64,000 nucleotides of DNA. Source: Yinghuangia sp051388915 (GTDB taxonomy: Bacteria > Actinomycetota > Actinomycetes > Streptomycetales > Streptomycetaceae). A program made the position numbers and the translations under genes. Location of the stretch: contig NZ_JBPKBH010000016.1 of assembly GCF_051388915.1 (NCBI RefSeq), positions 124,001 through 188,000 on the forward strand, written 5' to 3'. The notes beneath the pieces are model-generated. The model saw only the letters and a program-made list of their open reading frames with translations. It did not search any database and was not told the DNA's origin. Of the stretch, positions 41,607 to 52,174 are shown one piece after another (position 1 is the first letter of the stretch; every line of letters starts with the position of its first letter).

Positions 41607-41740
41607 TGCGCTCGCCTCACTCCCGCTGCATGTCGACTTTCGTACGTTTCCCAGCAGGGGCGAGAATGACGCTCGTTTTCGTCCGTTTGCCGGGCGTACG
41701 GAACCGGCGGTGCCGAACCGGTCGTACCGGGGCAACGCGT

Positions 41741-41775
41741 CAGGGCCCGTACCCCTTCCCGGGGTACGGGCCCTG
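41741..41775. terminator. Hairpin terminator downstream of ndh
   Basis: A perfect 15-bp inverted repeat (CAGGGCCCGTACCCC with GGGGTACGGGCCCTG) with a 5-base loop, 50 bases past the ndh stop on the minus strand. Confidence 0.85.
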
Positions 41776-41825
41776 ACGGTGGATCAGGTGCGGTGCGCGA
41801 TCTGCTTCCGACGGCCGCCGTACGG

Positions 41826-43184
41826 TCAGGCGCTCTTGCTCGCCGCCGCCTCGGGAGCCGGGGCGGGCGGCAGCGCGGCCTCCGCGAACTCGTCGCGCGG
41901 GTGCTCCATGGAGCCGAGCGAGACGATCTCGCGGCGGAAGAACATCGCGAGCGTCCAGTCCGCGACGATGCGCGTCTTCCGGTTGAAGGTCGGCATCGCG
42001 TACATGTGGTACGTGCGGTGGAACAGCCACGCCGGCAGGCCCTTGAGCTTGAACTTGCCGAACATGATCGCGACACCCTTGTGCAGGCCGAGGCCCGCCA
42101 CCGCGCCGAGGTTCTTGTGCTTGTACTCCTTGACGGGGAAGCCGCGCATGGCGCTGACGACGTTGTCGCCGAGCTGCTTGGCCTGGCGCACCGCGTGCTG
42201 GGCGTTCGGCGGGCACCACGCGCCCTCGCCGGCGGCGAGGTCGGGCACCTGCGCGTTGTCGCCGGCCGCGAACACGTGGTCCATGCCGGTGACCTGGAGC
42301 GTCGGGCGGGTGTCGACGTGGCCGCGCGGGCCGAGCGGCAGGCCGAAGTCGGCGAGCGCCGGGTTGGGCTTGACGCCCGCGGTCCACACGATGGTGGACG
42401 CGTCGAACTCGGTGCCGTCCGACAGCACGCAGTGCTTGTCGACGCAGGACTGGAGCGAGGTTTCGAGGTAGAACTCGATGCCGCGCTCCTTGAGCTTCTT
42501 CAAGGTCCACTTGCCGAGCTCGTCGCCGACCTCGGGGAGGATGCGGTGCATCGCCTCGACCATGATGAAGCGCATGTCGTCGCGGCTGATGCTCTTGTAG
42601 TACTTGACCGCGTCGCGGGCCATGTCCTCGATCTCGGCGAGCGCCTCGATGCCGGCGAAGCCGCCGCCGACGAACGCGAAGGTCAGCGCCTTGCGGCGGA
42701 TCTCCGGGTCGGTGGTGGAGTCGGCGATGTCGAGTTGGCCGAGGACGTGGTTGCGGAGGGCGATGGCCTCTTCGATGGTCTTGAAGCCGATGCCGTTCTC
42801 CGCGAGACCGGGGATCGGGAACGTGCGGGATATCGAGCCGAGGGCGACGACGAGGTAGTCGAACTCGTGGTCGTACGCCTCGCCGACGAGCGGGACGACG
42901 CGGGCGACCTTGCGGTCCTGGTCGATGTCGGTGATCCGGCCGGTGACAACGTCGGCCTTCGGCAGGGCGCGACGCAGCGGGACGACGACGTGGCGCGGCG
43001 AGAGGCTGCCCGCGGCCGCCTCGGGCAGGAAGGGCTGGTACGTCATGTACGACCGCGGGTCCACGACCGTGACGGAGACCTCTCCGTACTTGGCCTTCTT
43101 GAGGATGCGCTGTGCGGCGTACAGGCCGACGTACCCGCCGCCGACGACGAGGATGCGGTGGCGACGGTCCTTGTTGCTGCTCAT
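41826..43184 (-). CDS. ndh: Type II NADH dehydrogenase
   Basis: 452 residues. The monotopic flavoprotein passes electrons from NADH to quinone without pumping protons. The FAD-binding Rossmann motif is ILVVGGGYVGLYAAQ at the N-terminus, the NADH-binding motif FVGGGFAGIEALAE is central, and a third FAD block reads VFAAGDNAQVPD. The C-terminal segment FHRTYHMYAMPTFNRK is a likely membrane-association region. ATG 43184 directly precedes the Rossmann fold. A Rex-type operator lies about 340 bases upstream. Confidence 0.94.
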   Translation of the reverse strand: MSSNKDRRHRILVVGGGYVGLYAAQRILKKAKYGEVSVTVVDPRSYMTYQPFLPEAAAGSLSPRHVVVPLRRALPKADVVTGRITDIDQDRKVARVVPLVGEAYDHEFDYLVVALGSISRTFPIPGLAENGIGFKTIEEAIALRNHVLGQLDIADSTTDPEIRRKALTFAFVGGGFAGIEALAEIEDMARDAVKYYKSISRDDMRFIMVEAMHRILPEVGDELGKWTLKKLKERGIEFYLETSLQSCVDKHCVLSDGTEFDASTIVWTAGVKPNPALADFGLPLGPRGHVDTRPTLQVTGMDHVFAAGDNAQVPDLAAGEGAWCPPNAQHAVRQAKQLGDNVVSAMRGFPVKEYKHKNLGAVAGLGLHKGVAIMFGKFKLKGLPAWLFHRTYHMYAMPTFNRKTRIVADWTLAMFFRREIVSLGSMEHPRDEFAEAALPPAPAPEAAASKSA

Positions 43185-43675
43185 GTACGGAAGTATCCCG
43201 GAGCAGAAGGGGGTTCGGTCGGGAGGCCGCTGGCTGCCGTCGGGCACCCCCGTGATACCCTGCGCGGTTTTGTTTTCCGGGACACCCGCCTGCGGATGGC
43301 CGGGCCGCCGCCCCGGAACGCCTTGGTATCCCAACCAGCCCTCCGGACAAGGGCGATGACCTGCAACGATCCGCGGGACCCGGGCTCTCCCGACATCCGT
43401 GTGATCCCGGTCATGATCTTGCGAACGGGTCCATGACGGGGTCAACCAACCCGACTGCGGGGCCCGCCGGACCGCGATCGCCCCCACTTAGCCCCAAGGT
43501 GACGAAAAGAATCGGCGCCGCCCATGTGAAGAGTTTCACAAACAAAGTCGCCAAATATCCCGAGGGGTGGGACGGGCGCGTGTTCGGGGTCTGTTCGGGC
43601 GCTTGTCCGGGTCTGTTCGGGAACTTGCCCCGGGGCCTGTTCGAGGCCTGCTCGTGCACTCGTGCAGGTGCTCGC
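43185..43675. other. ndh upstream region (gene-free)
   Basis: Weak frames on both strands lack family similarity and GC3 bias. The stretch is relatively AT-rich at 43500-43560 and carries the Rex-type site. Around 43570-43650 the word CTGTTCGGG recurs (TTCGGGGTCTGTTCGGG). Confidence 0.5.
43525..43540. promoter_or_regulatory. Rex-type operator (TGTGAA-N4-TTCACA)
   Basis: The 16-base palindrome TGTGAAGAGTTTCACA matches the Rex half-sites TGTGAA and TTCACA exactly. Rex senses NADH/NAD+ and represses respiratory genes including ndh in S. coelicolor (established knowledge). It lies 341 bases upstream of the ndh start codon, in the region where the ndh promoter should be. Confidence 0.8.
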
Positions 43676-44638
43676 TCAGACGAGCGTGGACCAGGCGATT
43701 CCATCCAAAATGTCGTGCTCTGACACCACGACTTCGCGGGCTCCGACGCGCTCCATGACGGTCAGCAGGACGAGCGCCCCGGCCCCGATGACGTCGACGC
43801 GGCCCGGGTGCATCACCGGGATCGCGGCGCGCTCGTCGTGGGTGGCGGCGAGCAGGCGTTCGGTGATCTCGCGGACCCGGTCGACCGCGATACGCGCGTG
43901 GTGGATGCGGCTCGCGTCGTACTCCGGCAGGTCGAGCGCGATCCCGGCCACGGTGGCGACCGAACCGGCCAGGCCCACCAGGGTGTTGGCGCGCTCCAGC
44001 GGCACCGCCTCGGCGGCCAGGTCGATCGCGGCGTCGATGTCGGCCTTCGCGGCGGCGATCTCGGTGGCGGTGGGCGGGTCGGAGCGCAGGTGTCGCTCGG
44101 TCATGCGGACGCAGCCCATGTCGACGGACCGGGCCGCCTCGACGCGGTCGGCGCCGAGCACGAACTCGGTGGAGCCGCCGCCGATGTCGACGACGAGGAA
44201 GGGGCGGGCGAAGGCGGTGGAGCCCGGGGCGGCGGCCGGGTCCGGGCCTCCGGTGAGTTCGCGGGTGGCGCCGGTGAAGGACAGCGCGGCCTCTTCGTCG
44301 CCGGTGACGACCTCGGGTTCGACGCCCAGGATCTCGCGTACGCCGGAACGGAAGTCCTCGCGGTTCTCGGCGTCCCGGCTCGCGCTGGTGGCCACGAAGC
44401 GCAGCCGCTTGGCGCCCAGCGCTTCGATGGCCTCGTGGTAGTCCCGGCAGGCGGCGAAGGTGCGCTCCAGCGCCTCGGGGGCCAGGCGTCCGGTCGTGTC
44501 GACGCTCTGACCGAGGCGCACGATGCGCATACGGCGGTCGAGGTCGACCAGGGTCCCGGTGTCCGGGTCGACGTCGGCGACCAGGAGGCGGATCGAGTTG
44601 GTGCCGCAGTCGATCGCGGCCACGCGTTCGGTCGTCAC
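43676..44638 (-). CDS. Ppx/GppA-family phosphatase (exopolyphosphatase-like)
   Basis: 320 residues. An actin-like ATPase fold begins VAAIDCGTNSIRLLVAD, with LVVDIGGGSTEFVLG and VGLAGSVATVAGI. It degrades polyphosphate and/or (p)ppGpp-type substrates; the substrate is not decided by sequence. GTG 44638 has GGAGGGG upstream and overlaps the stop of DUF501 (GTGA). It belongs to the conserved enolase, FtsB, DUF501, Ppx block. Confidence 0.92.
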   Translation of the reverse strand: MTTERVAAIDCGTNSIRLLVADVDPDTGTLVDLDRRMRIVRLGQSVDTTGRLAPEALERTFAACRDYHEAIEALGAKRLRFVATSASRDAENREDFRSGVREILGVEPEVVTGDEEAALSFTGATRELTGGPDPAAAPGSTAFARPFLVVDIGGGSTEFVLGADRVEAARSVDMGCVRMTERHLRSDPPTATEIAAAKADIDAAIDLAAEAVPLERANTLVGLAGSVATVAGIALDLPEYDASRIHHARIAVDRVREITERLLAATHDERAAIPVMHPGRVDVIGAGALVLLTVMERVGAREVVVSEHDILDGIAWSTLV

Positions 44639-45189
44639 GAGTCCCCTCCGGTTCGGGTGTTGGGGTCGGCGGTGATGGCGGTTGTGGTGCCGGACTCGGC
44701 GTCCGTGCCGCCGTCCGGGGCTACACAGGGCCCCTTCCTCCACCACTCGGGCAGCGCCGCAAGGGCTTCGTCACCCAGCGGGTTCACGCCCGGCCCCGCG
44801 GCGAGCGAGTGCGCGACGAGCACGTGCAGACACTTGACCCGGTCGGGCATGCCGCCCGCGGACGGGAAGCCCGCCAACACCTCGATCGCGTCCCGCCGCC
44901 GGATGTAGTCCTCGTGCGCGGCGCGGTAGCGGGCGGCGAGGTCGGCGTCCGCGGCAAGTCGGTCGTTCATCTCGCGCATGAGGCCGTCGGACTCCAGCGT
45001 CCCAATGGCGGACGCGGCGCGCGGGCACGTCAGGTAGTACATCGTCGGGAACGGGCTGCCGTCCTCCAGGCGCGGCGCGGTCTCGACCACGTCGGGCAGC
45101 GCGCACGGGCAGCGGTGGGCGACCCCGCGCAGCCCGCGGGGGGTGCGGCCGAGCTGGGCGGTGACGGAGGCGACGTCCTGCGGATCCAT
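44635..45189 (-). CDS. DUF501 protein
   Basis: 184 residues. The family core reads LGRTPRGLRGVAHRCPCALP, PFPTMYYLTCPRAASAIG and GGMPDRVKCLHVLVAHSLA. The repeated Cys and the Cys in YYLTCP suggest a metal site, but none is proven. The C-terminus ends in an Asp/Thr-rich tail. It sits in the usual place between FtsB and Ppx. ATG 45189. Confidence 0.92.
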   Translation of the reverse strand: MDPQDVASVTAQLGRTPRGLRGVAHRCPCALPDVVETAPRLEDGSPFPTMYYLTCPRAASAIGTLESDGLMREMNDRLAADADLAARYRAAHEDYIRRRDAIEVLAGFPSAGGMPDRVKCLHVLVAHSLAAGPGVNPLGDEALAALPEWWRKGPCVAPDGGTDAESGTTTAITADPNTRTGGDS

Positions 45190-45381
45190 GGCGGTCAGTA
45201 TTTCCGATGGGGTGGGAGGGGGCGAAACGCGCACGGACGGCGGGGGCGTGCGCGGATCACGGGAGGGGAACTTCGGCGGACGGTGACTCCGCCCAGCGAT
45301 AGGGGCGGCGTGGGGAGTCCGGGGGCGGTTGTCGGTTCGGGTGGCTCTCGCGCTTCGGAGGTTGAGCACGTGAGCGTTGGG

Positions 45382-46116
45382 TCAGCGGGCGGTGCTTCGC
45401 GGGTCGACGATTGTTTCGTCCGGAGGCGGCGGCGGGGGCTGCGGGGTGGCGGACGGGGTGGGCTTGGCGTCGGCTTCGCGGACGGTCGTCCACAGGGTGT
45501 CGGGCCAGTCGCCCTGGGGCTTGGCCGCGGTGTCCTGGGAGCCGGTCGGGGCGGGGGGCGGGACGACGGAGTACGCCATGTCGCCCGGGTTCACGAAGTG
45601 GAGCTGCATGCGCGCCTGCTGGCGGACGTACGCGGGGTCCTTCCAACGCTCAAGCTCCTCGCGCAGCCGCTCGACCTCCTCGCGGTGGTCGCGCGTCTGC
45701 TCGCGCAGATCCGCGCGTTCGCGCTGCTGGCTGATGTACTGCCGGACCGGCACCACGAGGGCGATGGCCAGCACGCACACGACGAGCGCCAGCACGCCCG
45801 CGCGGCCGGTGAGCCGGTTGGGGCGGGATTTGGTGCCGCCCCACGTGATGACGATGCGGCGGCGCCTGGCCGGCTTCGGCGCCGGACCGCCCGGCGCGGC
45901 CTGGCGGTTCGCGGTCGCCTTGCGTACCGGTGCGGCGGCCTTCGCGGCACGGCCCGGCTTCGCGGCACCCGAGGGCCTCGGCCTTGCGGAGCCGCCCGAG
46001 GACGCGCCGGGACGCCGGGCGGCGCCGGAGCCGCTCCGCCCGCCCGTACCGCCGGCCGCCGCTCCCCTGCCCGCCCTGCCCGATCCGGTCCCCTTGCGTG
46101 CGTCCGCCTCGGACAC
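45382..46116 (-). CDS. FtsB/DivIC-type septum formation initiator
   Basis: 244 residues. A disordered Gly/Ala/Arg/Pro N-terminus of about 95 residues precedes one transmembrane helix (about 105-127, GVLALVVCVLAIALVVPV) and a coiled coil (ADLREQTRDHREEVERLREE). The core DPAYVRQQARMQLHFVNPGD fits the DivIC/FtsB family, where the coiled coil joins the FtsL/FtsQ divisome subcomplex. The C-terminus is Pro-rich. GTG 46116 follows GGAGGG. The long N-terminus is common in actinomycetes. Confidence 0.88.
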   Translation of the reverse strand: MSEADARKGTGSGRAGRGAAAGGTGGRSGSGAARRPGASSGGSARPRPSGAAKPGRAAKAAAPVRKATANRQAAPGGPAPKPARRRRIVITWGGTKSRPNRLTGRAGVLALVVCVLAIALVVPVRQYISQQRERADLREQTRDHREEVERLREELERWKDPAYVRQQARMQLHFVNPGDMAYSVVPPPAPTGSQDTAAKPQGDWPDTLWTTVREADAKPTPSATPQPPPPPPDETIVDPRSTAR

Positions 46117-46178
46117 GCGCCCTCCCTGCCGTCGGGCCGGCCGCACGGACCACCCGCGCGGCCGGGCCCGACGTTGCG

Positions 46179-47465
<1,287 letters not shown>

Positions 47466-47560
47466 AGCATCTCCTTGGTGTTACCGGGCACGAGGGTCTG
47501 CTCGGCCGAGCCTAGTGCCTGCCCGCTCCGCGGGGTTCAGGGCAGGACGCGAACCGCACG

Positions 47561-49201
47561 TCAGGCGTCGCCGGCGGCGTACACGCGGGCGCCCTCGACG
47601 TACGTCAGCGCCGCGCGCGTCTCGTGGATGTCCTCGGGCGCCCCCGCGAAGGGGTTGCGGTCCAGGACCGTGAGGTCGGCCAGCTTGCCGGCCTCGATCG
47701 AGCCGGTCTCGTCGAAGTGGTTCACGTACGCCGACCCCGCCGTGTAGGCGGCGATCGCGGTGCCGAGGTCGAGGCGCTGCTCGGGCAGGAACACCCGGCT
47801 GTCGGAGCACGGCACGCGCCGGTTGACCGCGACGTGGATGCCGGCCATCGGGTCGGGGCTGGACACCGACCAGTCGCTGCCCGCCGCGAGGACCGCCCCG
47901 GCCTGCTGGAACGCGCGGAACGGATACTGCCACGCGCTGCGTTCCGCGCCGATGAACGGGATGCACAGCTCGTCCATCTGCTTCTCGTGCGCGGCCCACA
48001 GCGGCTGCATGTTGACCGCGACGTCCAGTTCGCGGAAGCGCGGGATGTCGCGCGGCGCGACGATCTGCACGTGCGCGACGTGGTGCCGCAGGTCGTTGAA
48101 GCCGTTGGCCTGGCGCGCGGCGGCCACGGCATCCAGGACCTCGGTGATCGCGCGGTCGCCGATCGCGTGGAAGTGCACCTGGAAGCCGTGCGCGTCGAGG
48201 AGCGTGACGTAGTCGCGCAGGAGCTCCGGATCGACCATCGACAGGCCCTTGTTGCCCGTCTTGCAGCCGCAGGCGTCGAGGTACGGCTCGCCGATCGCGG
48301 CGGTGAAGTTCTCGGGGATGCCGTCCTGCATCAGCTTGACCGTGCCCGCGTGGAAGCGGCCCACGGTGCCGCGCGTGCGGCGGTCGAGAAGGAAGTCGAG
48401 CTGTTCGGCGCCCTTTTCGCGGTCCCACCACAGCGCGCCCCGCACTCTGGCGGTGAGAAGGCCCGTTTCGGCGGCGGCCGTGTAGATGTCGAACTGGTCG
48501 TTCCAGCCCCCGAATTCACCGATGATGGCGTCCTGCCACGCGGTGATGCCGAGGGAGTGGAGGTACGCCTGCGCGTCGGCCAGGCCCTTCAGGTAGTCCT
48601 CGCGCGTCGGTTGCGGCGCGTGGCGGCCGACCAGGCCCATGGCGCCCTCGTGCAGGATGCCGCTCGGGGTGCCGTCCGGCTCGCGCTCGACGCGGCCGTC
48701 CGCGGGGTCGGGCGAGTCCTTGTCCAGGCCCGCGAGGTCGAGCGCGCGGGTGTTGCACCACGCGCTGTGGCCGTCGCGCACCGGCAGGAACACCGGGCGG
48801 TCGGGGACCACCGCGTCCAGCATCTGACGGGTCGCCAGCCCGCCGGGGAATGCCTCGAACGACCAGCCGCCGCCGAGGATCCAGGCGGCGTCGGGGTGGG
48901 AGTCGGCGTACGCCGCCACCGCGGCGACGCTCTCCTCCTGCGTCTCGGCCTCGGAGAGGTCGCAGCGGCCCATCGTGAGGCCCGCGAACACCGGGTGCAC
49001 GTGGGCGTCCTGGAAACCAGGAACCAACAGGCGTCCGGCCAGGTCGACGGTTTCGGTGCGGGGGCCGACGAGTTCGCGGACCTCGTCGTGGCCGACCGCG
49101 GCGATGCGGCCGCCGCGCACCGCGACCGCGGTGGCCCAGCGACGGGCCGGATCGACGGTCAGGACAGGGCCGTTGAGGAGGACGAGGTCGGCGTACGTCA
49201 T
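47561..49201 (-). CDS. YtcJ-like amidohydrolase
   Basis: 546 residues. The metal-dependent hydrolase core has VPGFQDAHVHPVFAG (first metal His pair), FHAIGDRAITEVLDAV and the late LAAGSDWSVSSPDPM with its Asp. The N- and C-terminal beta-sandwich strands (ADLVLLNGPVLTVD, GKLADLTVLDRNPF) are typical of the amidohydrolase-3 group. Substrates of this group are amides or formamides and usually unknown. It lies 345 bases from the APC permease start on the same strand, so uptake and hydrolysis of one compound is plausible. Confidence 0.9.
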   Translation of the reverse strand: MTYADLVLLNGPVLTVDPARRWATAVAVRGGRIAAVGHDEVRELVGPRTETVDLAGRLLVPGFQDAHVHPVFAGLTMGRCDLSEAETQEESVAAVAAYADSHPDAAWILGGGWSFEAFPGGLATRQMLDAVVPDRPVFLPVRDGHSAWCNTRALDLAGLDKDSPDPADGRVEREPDGTPSGILHEGAMGLVGRHAPQPTREDYLKGLADAQAYLHSLGITAWQDAIIGEFGGWNDQFDIYTAAAETGLLTARVRGALWWDREKGAEQLDFLLDRRTRGTVGRFHAGTVKLMQDGIPENFTAAIGEPYLDACGCKTGNKGLSMVDPELLRDYVTLLDAHGFQVHFHAIGDRAITEVLDAVAAARQANGFNDLRHHVAHVQIVAPRDIPRFRELDVAVNMQPLWAAHEKQMDELCIPFIGAERSAWQYPFRAFQQAGAVLAAGSDWSVSSPDPMAGIHVAVNRRVPCSDSRVFLPEQRLDLGTAIAAYTAGSAYVNHFDETGSIEAGKLADLTVLDRNPFAGAPEDIHETRAALTYVEGARVYAAGDA

Positions 49202-49251
49202 GGGGTGGTGGCGGCCTTTCGCGGTGTCGGTTGGGGGATTGGGGGCGTCGA

Positions 49252-50856
49252 TCAGGGCGCGCGGTCGGGGTCGACCGAGCGAGGCAGCGTGAAGTAGTCG
49301 GGCCTGCGCACGAATTGGTTCCAGGCCGCGATCGGGATACCCAGGGCGATGACGGCCAGGGGCACCGCTACCAGGAAGCGGCCATTGGTGGCGTCGAACG
49401 CGATGTGGTCGGACGCCGTCCAGTTCAGCTTCACCATGTAGCCGCCCAGCGCGATCAGCGCCAGGCCGGACAAGCCCGGGACGACTGCCATCGTCAGCAT
49501 GTTCCGTACAGAGTGGCGCAGTTCGTTCCGGAAGAGCAGGACGCACGCGAGGCCGACGACGCCGTACGAGAACGACACCAGGATGCCCACCGCGTTGACG
49601 GTGGCCATGATGACGTCGCTGAGCTTGCCGAGCGCCACGCCTACCACCGCGAGGACGAGGCTGATGCCGACCGTCACGTAAGTGCTGAACGCCGGGGTAC
49701 GGTACGTCCGGTGCAGCTTCGCCCAGCGGTCCGACAGCACGCCGTTGCGGCCCATCGCCATGGTCAGCCGGGCGCCGCCGATGACGCTGGACTGGAGGCA
49801 CGCGAGCGTCGAGAGGAGCATCGCCAGGTAGGCGACGAGGGCGCCCTGCCCGCCGAACATCTTGTCGGTGAGGTACGGCAGCGCGTTCGCCCCGTGTTCG
49901 GCGAACTCCTCCGCGGTCAGCGAGCGCTGGAACGCGGCGGCGGCGAACACGAACATCGCGGCCGCGAGGGCGATGGACAGCAGCCCCGCCTTGCCCGCGA
50001 CCCGGCGGTCGACGTTCTCCTCCGAGACGCTGAACGCCGTCTCCCAGCCCCAGAAGGTATACGCGGCCATCAGCACGCCGCCCGCCATCACCGACGTGCC
50101 GTCGAAGCCGAACGGGTTGAACCAGCCCGCGTCGAAGGACGCCGTCGCGCCGCCGTCGCCGAGACCGAGGAACGCCGCGACGCAGACGGCCGTGACCACG
50201 ACCACCGCGAAGCCGAACAGGACGGCCTGCACGCGCGCCGCCAGTTCCACGCCCCGCACCGCGGTCCAGGCGATGGCCGCGGTCCACCCGACGCCGATGG
50301 CCGTGGCCGACTTCATGGAGTCCAACGGGTCCACGCCGGCGCCGAGTTCGGCGGCCACGCCCAGCGTGAACTGTCCGGCGAGCTGGGTGCCGTAGGCCAG
50401 GAAGAGGATCGCGGTAGCGACGCCGATCCAGCCGAGCAGGAAGCCAAGCCAGGGGCCGAGGGCACGGCGTACCCACATATACGTGGTGCCGGCGTTGGGA
50501 TCGCGTTCGGACAGGCGCGCGTAGCCGACGGCGATGCCGAGGATCGGCAGGCAGGCGATGAGGTACGTGGCCGGTATGCCGGTGCCGACGATCGCGCCGA
50601 TCATGCCCAGGCCGAGGCCGATGCTGACAGTGGGGCTCATGTTGGCGAGCGCGAGCACGACGCCTTGGCGGACCCCGAGGGATTTGACGAGGCCTTCGGG
50701 GGCTTCCGCGCCTGGTTCTCGGCTCGGTTCTGGACCCGGTCCTTGGTCCGGTGCTCGGTCCGGTGCTGCGGATGGCGTTCGGCCGTGCTTCCGGGTCCGG
50801 TCCCCGGTCGGTTCCGGGGGCGTGGCGTCCGCGCGGCTGTCGGCGTCAACGGGCAT
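49252..50856 (-). CDS. APC-family amino-acid permease
   Basis: 534 residues with about 12-13 predicted membrane helices. Family features include VVLALANMSPTVSIGLGLGM (helix 1 unwinding), YMWVRRALGPWLGFLLGW and FWGWETAFSVSEE. ATG 50856 (GGAGT upstream) gives an N-terminal disordered segment of about 55 residues. The amidohydrolase gene lies 50 bases downstream on the same strand. A TetR gene diverges from it across a palindrome, so it is probably regulated by that protein. Confidence 0.92.
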   Translation of the reverse strand: MPVDADSRADATPPEPTGDRTRKHGRTPSAAPDRAPDQGPGPEPSREPGAEAPEGLVKSLGVRQGVVLALANMSPTVSIGLGLGMIGAIVGTGIPATYLIACLPILGIAVGYARLSERDPNAGTTYMWVRRALGPWLGFLLGWIGVATAILFLAYGTQLAGQFTLGVAAELGAGVDPLDSMKSATAIGVGWTAAIAWTAVRGVELAARVQAVLFGFAVVVVTAVCVAAFLGLGDGGATASFDAGWFNPFGFDGTSVMAGGVLMAAYTFWGWETAFSVSEENVDRRVAGKAGLLSIALAAAMFVFAAAAFQRSLTAEEFAEHGANALPYLTDKMFGGQGALVAYLAMLLSTLACLQSSVIGGARLTMAMGRNGVLSDRWAKLHRTYRTPAFSTYVTVGISLVLAVVGVALGKLSDVIMATVNAVGILVSFSYGVVGLACVLLFRNELRHSVRNMLTMAVVPGLSGLALIALGGYMVKLNWTASDHIAFDATNGRFLVAVPLAVIALGIPIAAWNQFVRRPDYFTLPRSVDPDRAP

Positions 50857-50992
50857 ATCGGCACTCCAAGGCAGGGCATGGCAGTACAGGCGGGCGGAGC
50901 TCGGGTAGCGCCTCCTCACAGGGGACGCGGGCGGGCCGCATGGGCCGCCCCGCGGCGTCCCGGGGTGTCAGGCAGACGTAAGGAAACACGGG

Positions 50993-51021
50993 TGTCAACG
51001 CATAAGTCAATGGCGTTGACA
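50993..51021. promoter_or_regulatory. TetR/APC divergent operator
   Basis: A perfect 9-bp inverted repeat TGTCAACGC / GCGTTGACA, with an 11-base spacer (ATAAGTCAATG). Each outer end contains a -35-like TTGACA, on opposite strands, and a third AGTCAA lies in the spacer. It lies 137 bases upstream of the permease start and about 230 upstream of the TetR start. Confidence 0.7.
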
Positions 51022-51250
51022 AAAGTGTTCCGCTCGCCACCTGCGGGTCTTTTCCCGCGCCGGGCACGGCAAGATGGGCGCCGGGAGGGGTTCGGCGTGC
51101 CGCCGGGCCCGCAACCGCGGATCGCCGAAACCGGGAGGGCTCGGAGAGCGCGGGCCCGGAGTACAGGCGAACAGGCCAGGCGCGACGAAGGCGTCCGGCC
51201 GACGGAGCGGATCCGGAGTGCAGCAGACCCGGAGCGAGGAGGGGCACGTC

Positions 51251-51988
51251 GTGGCAGGCACCGGATCAGGGGCCGGGGTACGCGGCACCCGGCGGCGCGC
51301 GGCGGCGTCCGGGCGGACGGGTGGAGGGCGGAGCGGCCGACCCGGGCTGTCCCCCGAGCGGATCGTCGACGGCTGTATCGCGCTGCTGGACGAGCAGGGG
51401 CCGGACGCGCTGACGTTCCGCCGCATCGGCGCCTACCTCGGGGTGGACCCGACGGCGCTGTACCGGCACTTCCGCGACAAGGACGAACTGGTGCTGGCCG
51501 TCGCGGACCGGCTGCTGGCGCGCAGCATGGAGAACTTCACGCCGTCCGACGACTGGCGCGGGACGCTGCGCGACATGCTCGCGCGCAGCCGCGAGGTGTA
51601 TCTCGCGCACCCGGAGGCGGCGGTGCTGTCGGTCGCGCGCACGACGCGGCGTCCGGCGGAGATGGCGGCGGTCGAGACCATCCTCGGGACGCTCGCGGAC
51701 GCGGGGTTCCCGCCGGAGGAGGCGGTCCGGTACTACCGGGTGCTCGTGGACTTCGTGCTGTCGTGGAGCGGGCTGGAGGCCGCCTACCTGACGCTGGATC
51801 AGGAGGCCCGGTCGGGGGACGAGGGCGCGTGGTCGCGCGAGTACGCGGGCGCACCCGCCGACCGCTACCCGCGCATCGCCGCGGCGTCGGCGTACCTGCC
51901 GACGGTGGAGCCGCAGGACAATTTCGAGCTCGCGTTGGACCTGCTGCTGGACGCGGTCGAGGTGCGGGCGGCGCGGTTCGGGGACTGA
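51251..51988 (+). CDS. TetR-family transcriptional regulator
   Basis: 245 residues. After a Gly/Arg-rich N-terminus, the HTH is LSPERIVDGCIALLDEQGPDALTFRRIGAYLGVDPTALYRHFRDK (split over residues 36-80), the family signature. The ligand-binding domain contains the PEAAVLSVARTT block of the TetR_C group. GTG 51251 has GGAGGGG upstream. It diverges from the APC/amidohydrolase genes and probably represses them; an operator lies between. Confidence 0.9.
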   Translation: MAGTGSGAGVRGTRRRAAASGRTGGGRSGRPGLSPERIVDGCIALLDEQGPDALTFRRIGAYLGVDPTALYRHFRDKDELVLAVADRLLARSMENFTPSDDWRGTLRDMLARSREVYLAHPEAAVLSVARTTRRPAEMAAVETILGTLADAGFPPEEAVRYYRVLVDFVLSWSGLEAAYLTLDQEARSGDEGAWSREYAGAPADRYPRIAAASAYLPTVEPQDNFELALDLLLDAVEVRAARFGD

Positions 51989-52039
51989 ACGGGCGGGTGT
52001 TCGGGGGCTCAAGGGCGGGGTGGCCGGGGACGGACGGTG

Positions 52040-52165
52040 TGGCCGGACGGACCGAGTCCGTGGATCGGGTCGATCGACCGGGACCGCGACATTGACCGGG
52101 ACCGCGAACCGGGGCGGTGGATCGGATCGGTGGACCGGGACCGCGGACCGGGCCGGGGGGCCGGG
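52040..52165. repeat. Degenerate GACCGGGACCGCG tandem repeats
   Basis: Units of the form GGACCGGGACCGCG(A) recur five or six times between the TetR and PPOX genes. No gene is supported here. Confidence 0.6.
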
Positions 52166-52174
52166 TCGGGCGGG

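Noticed and set aside
43411..43723. Frames on both strands upstream of ndh
   Set aside because: No start site, no GC3 pattern and low-complexity product; the segment is the ndh regulatory region.
49231..52095. Very long plus-strand frame across the APC permease and into the TetR gene
   Set aside because: It spans two well-supported genes in other frames and has no domain; it is a by-product of GC bias.
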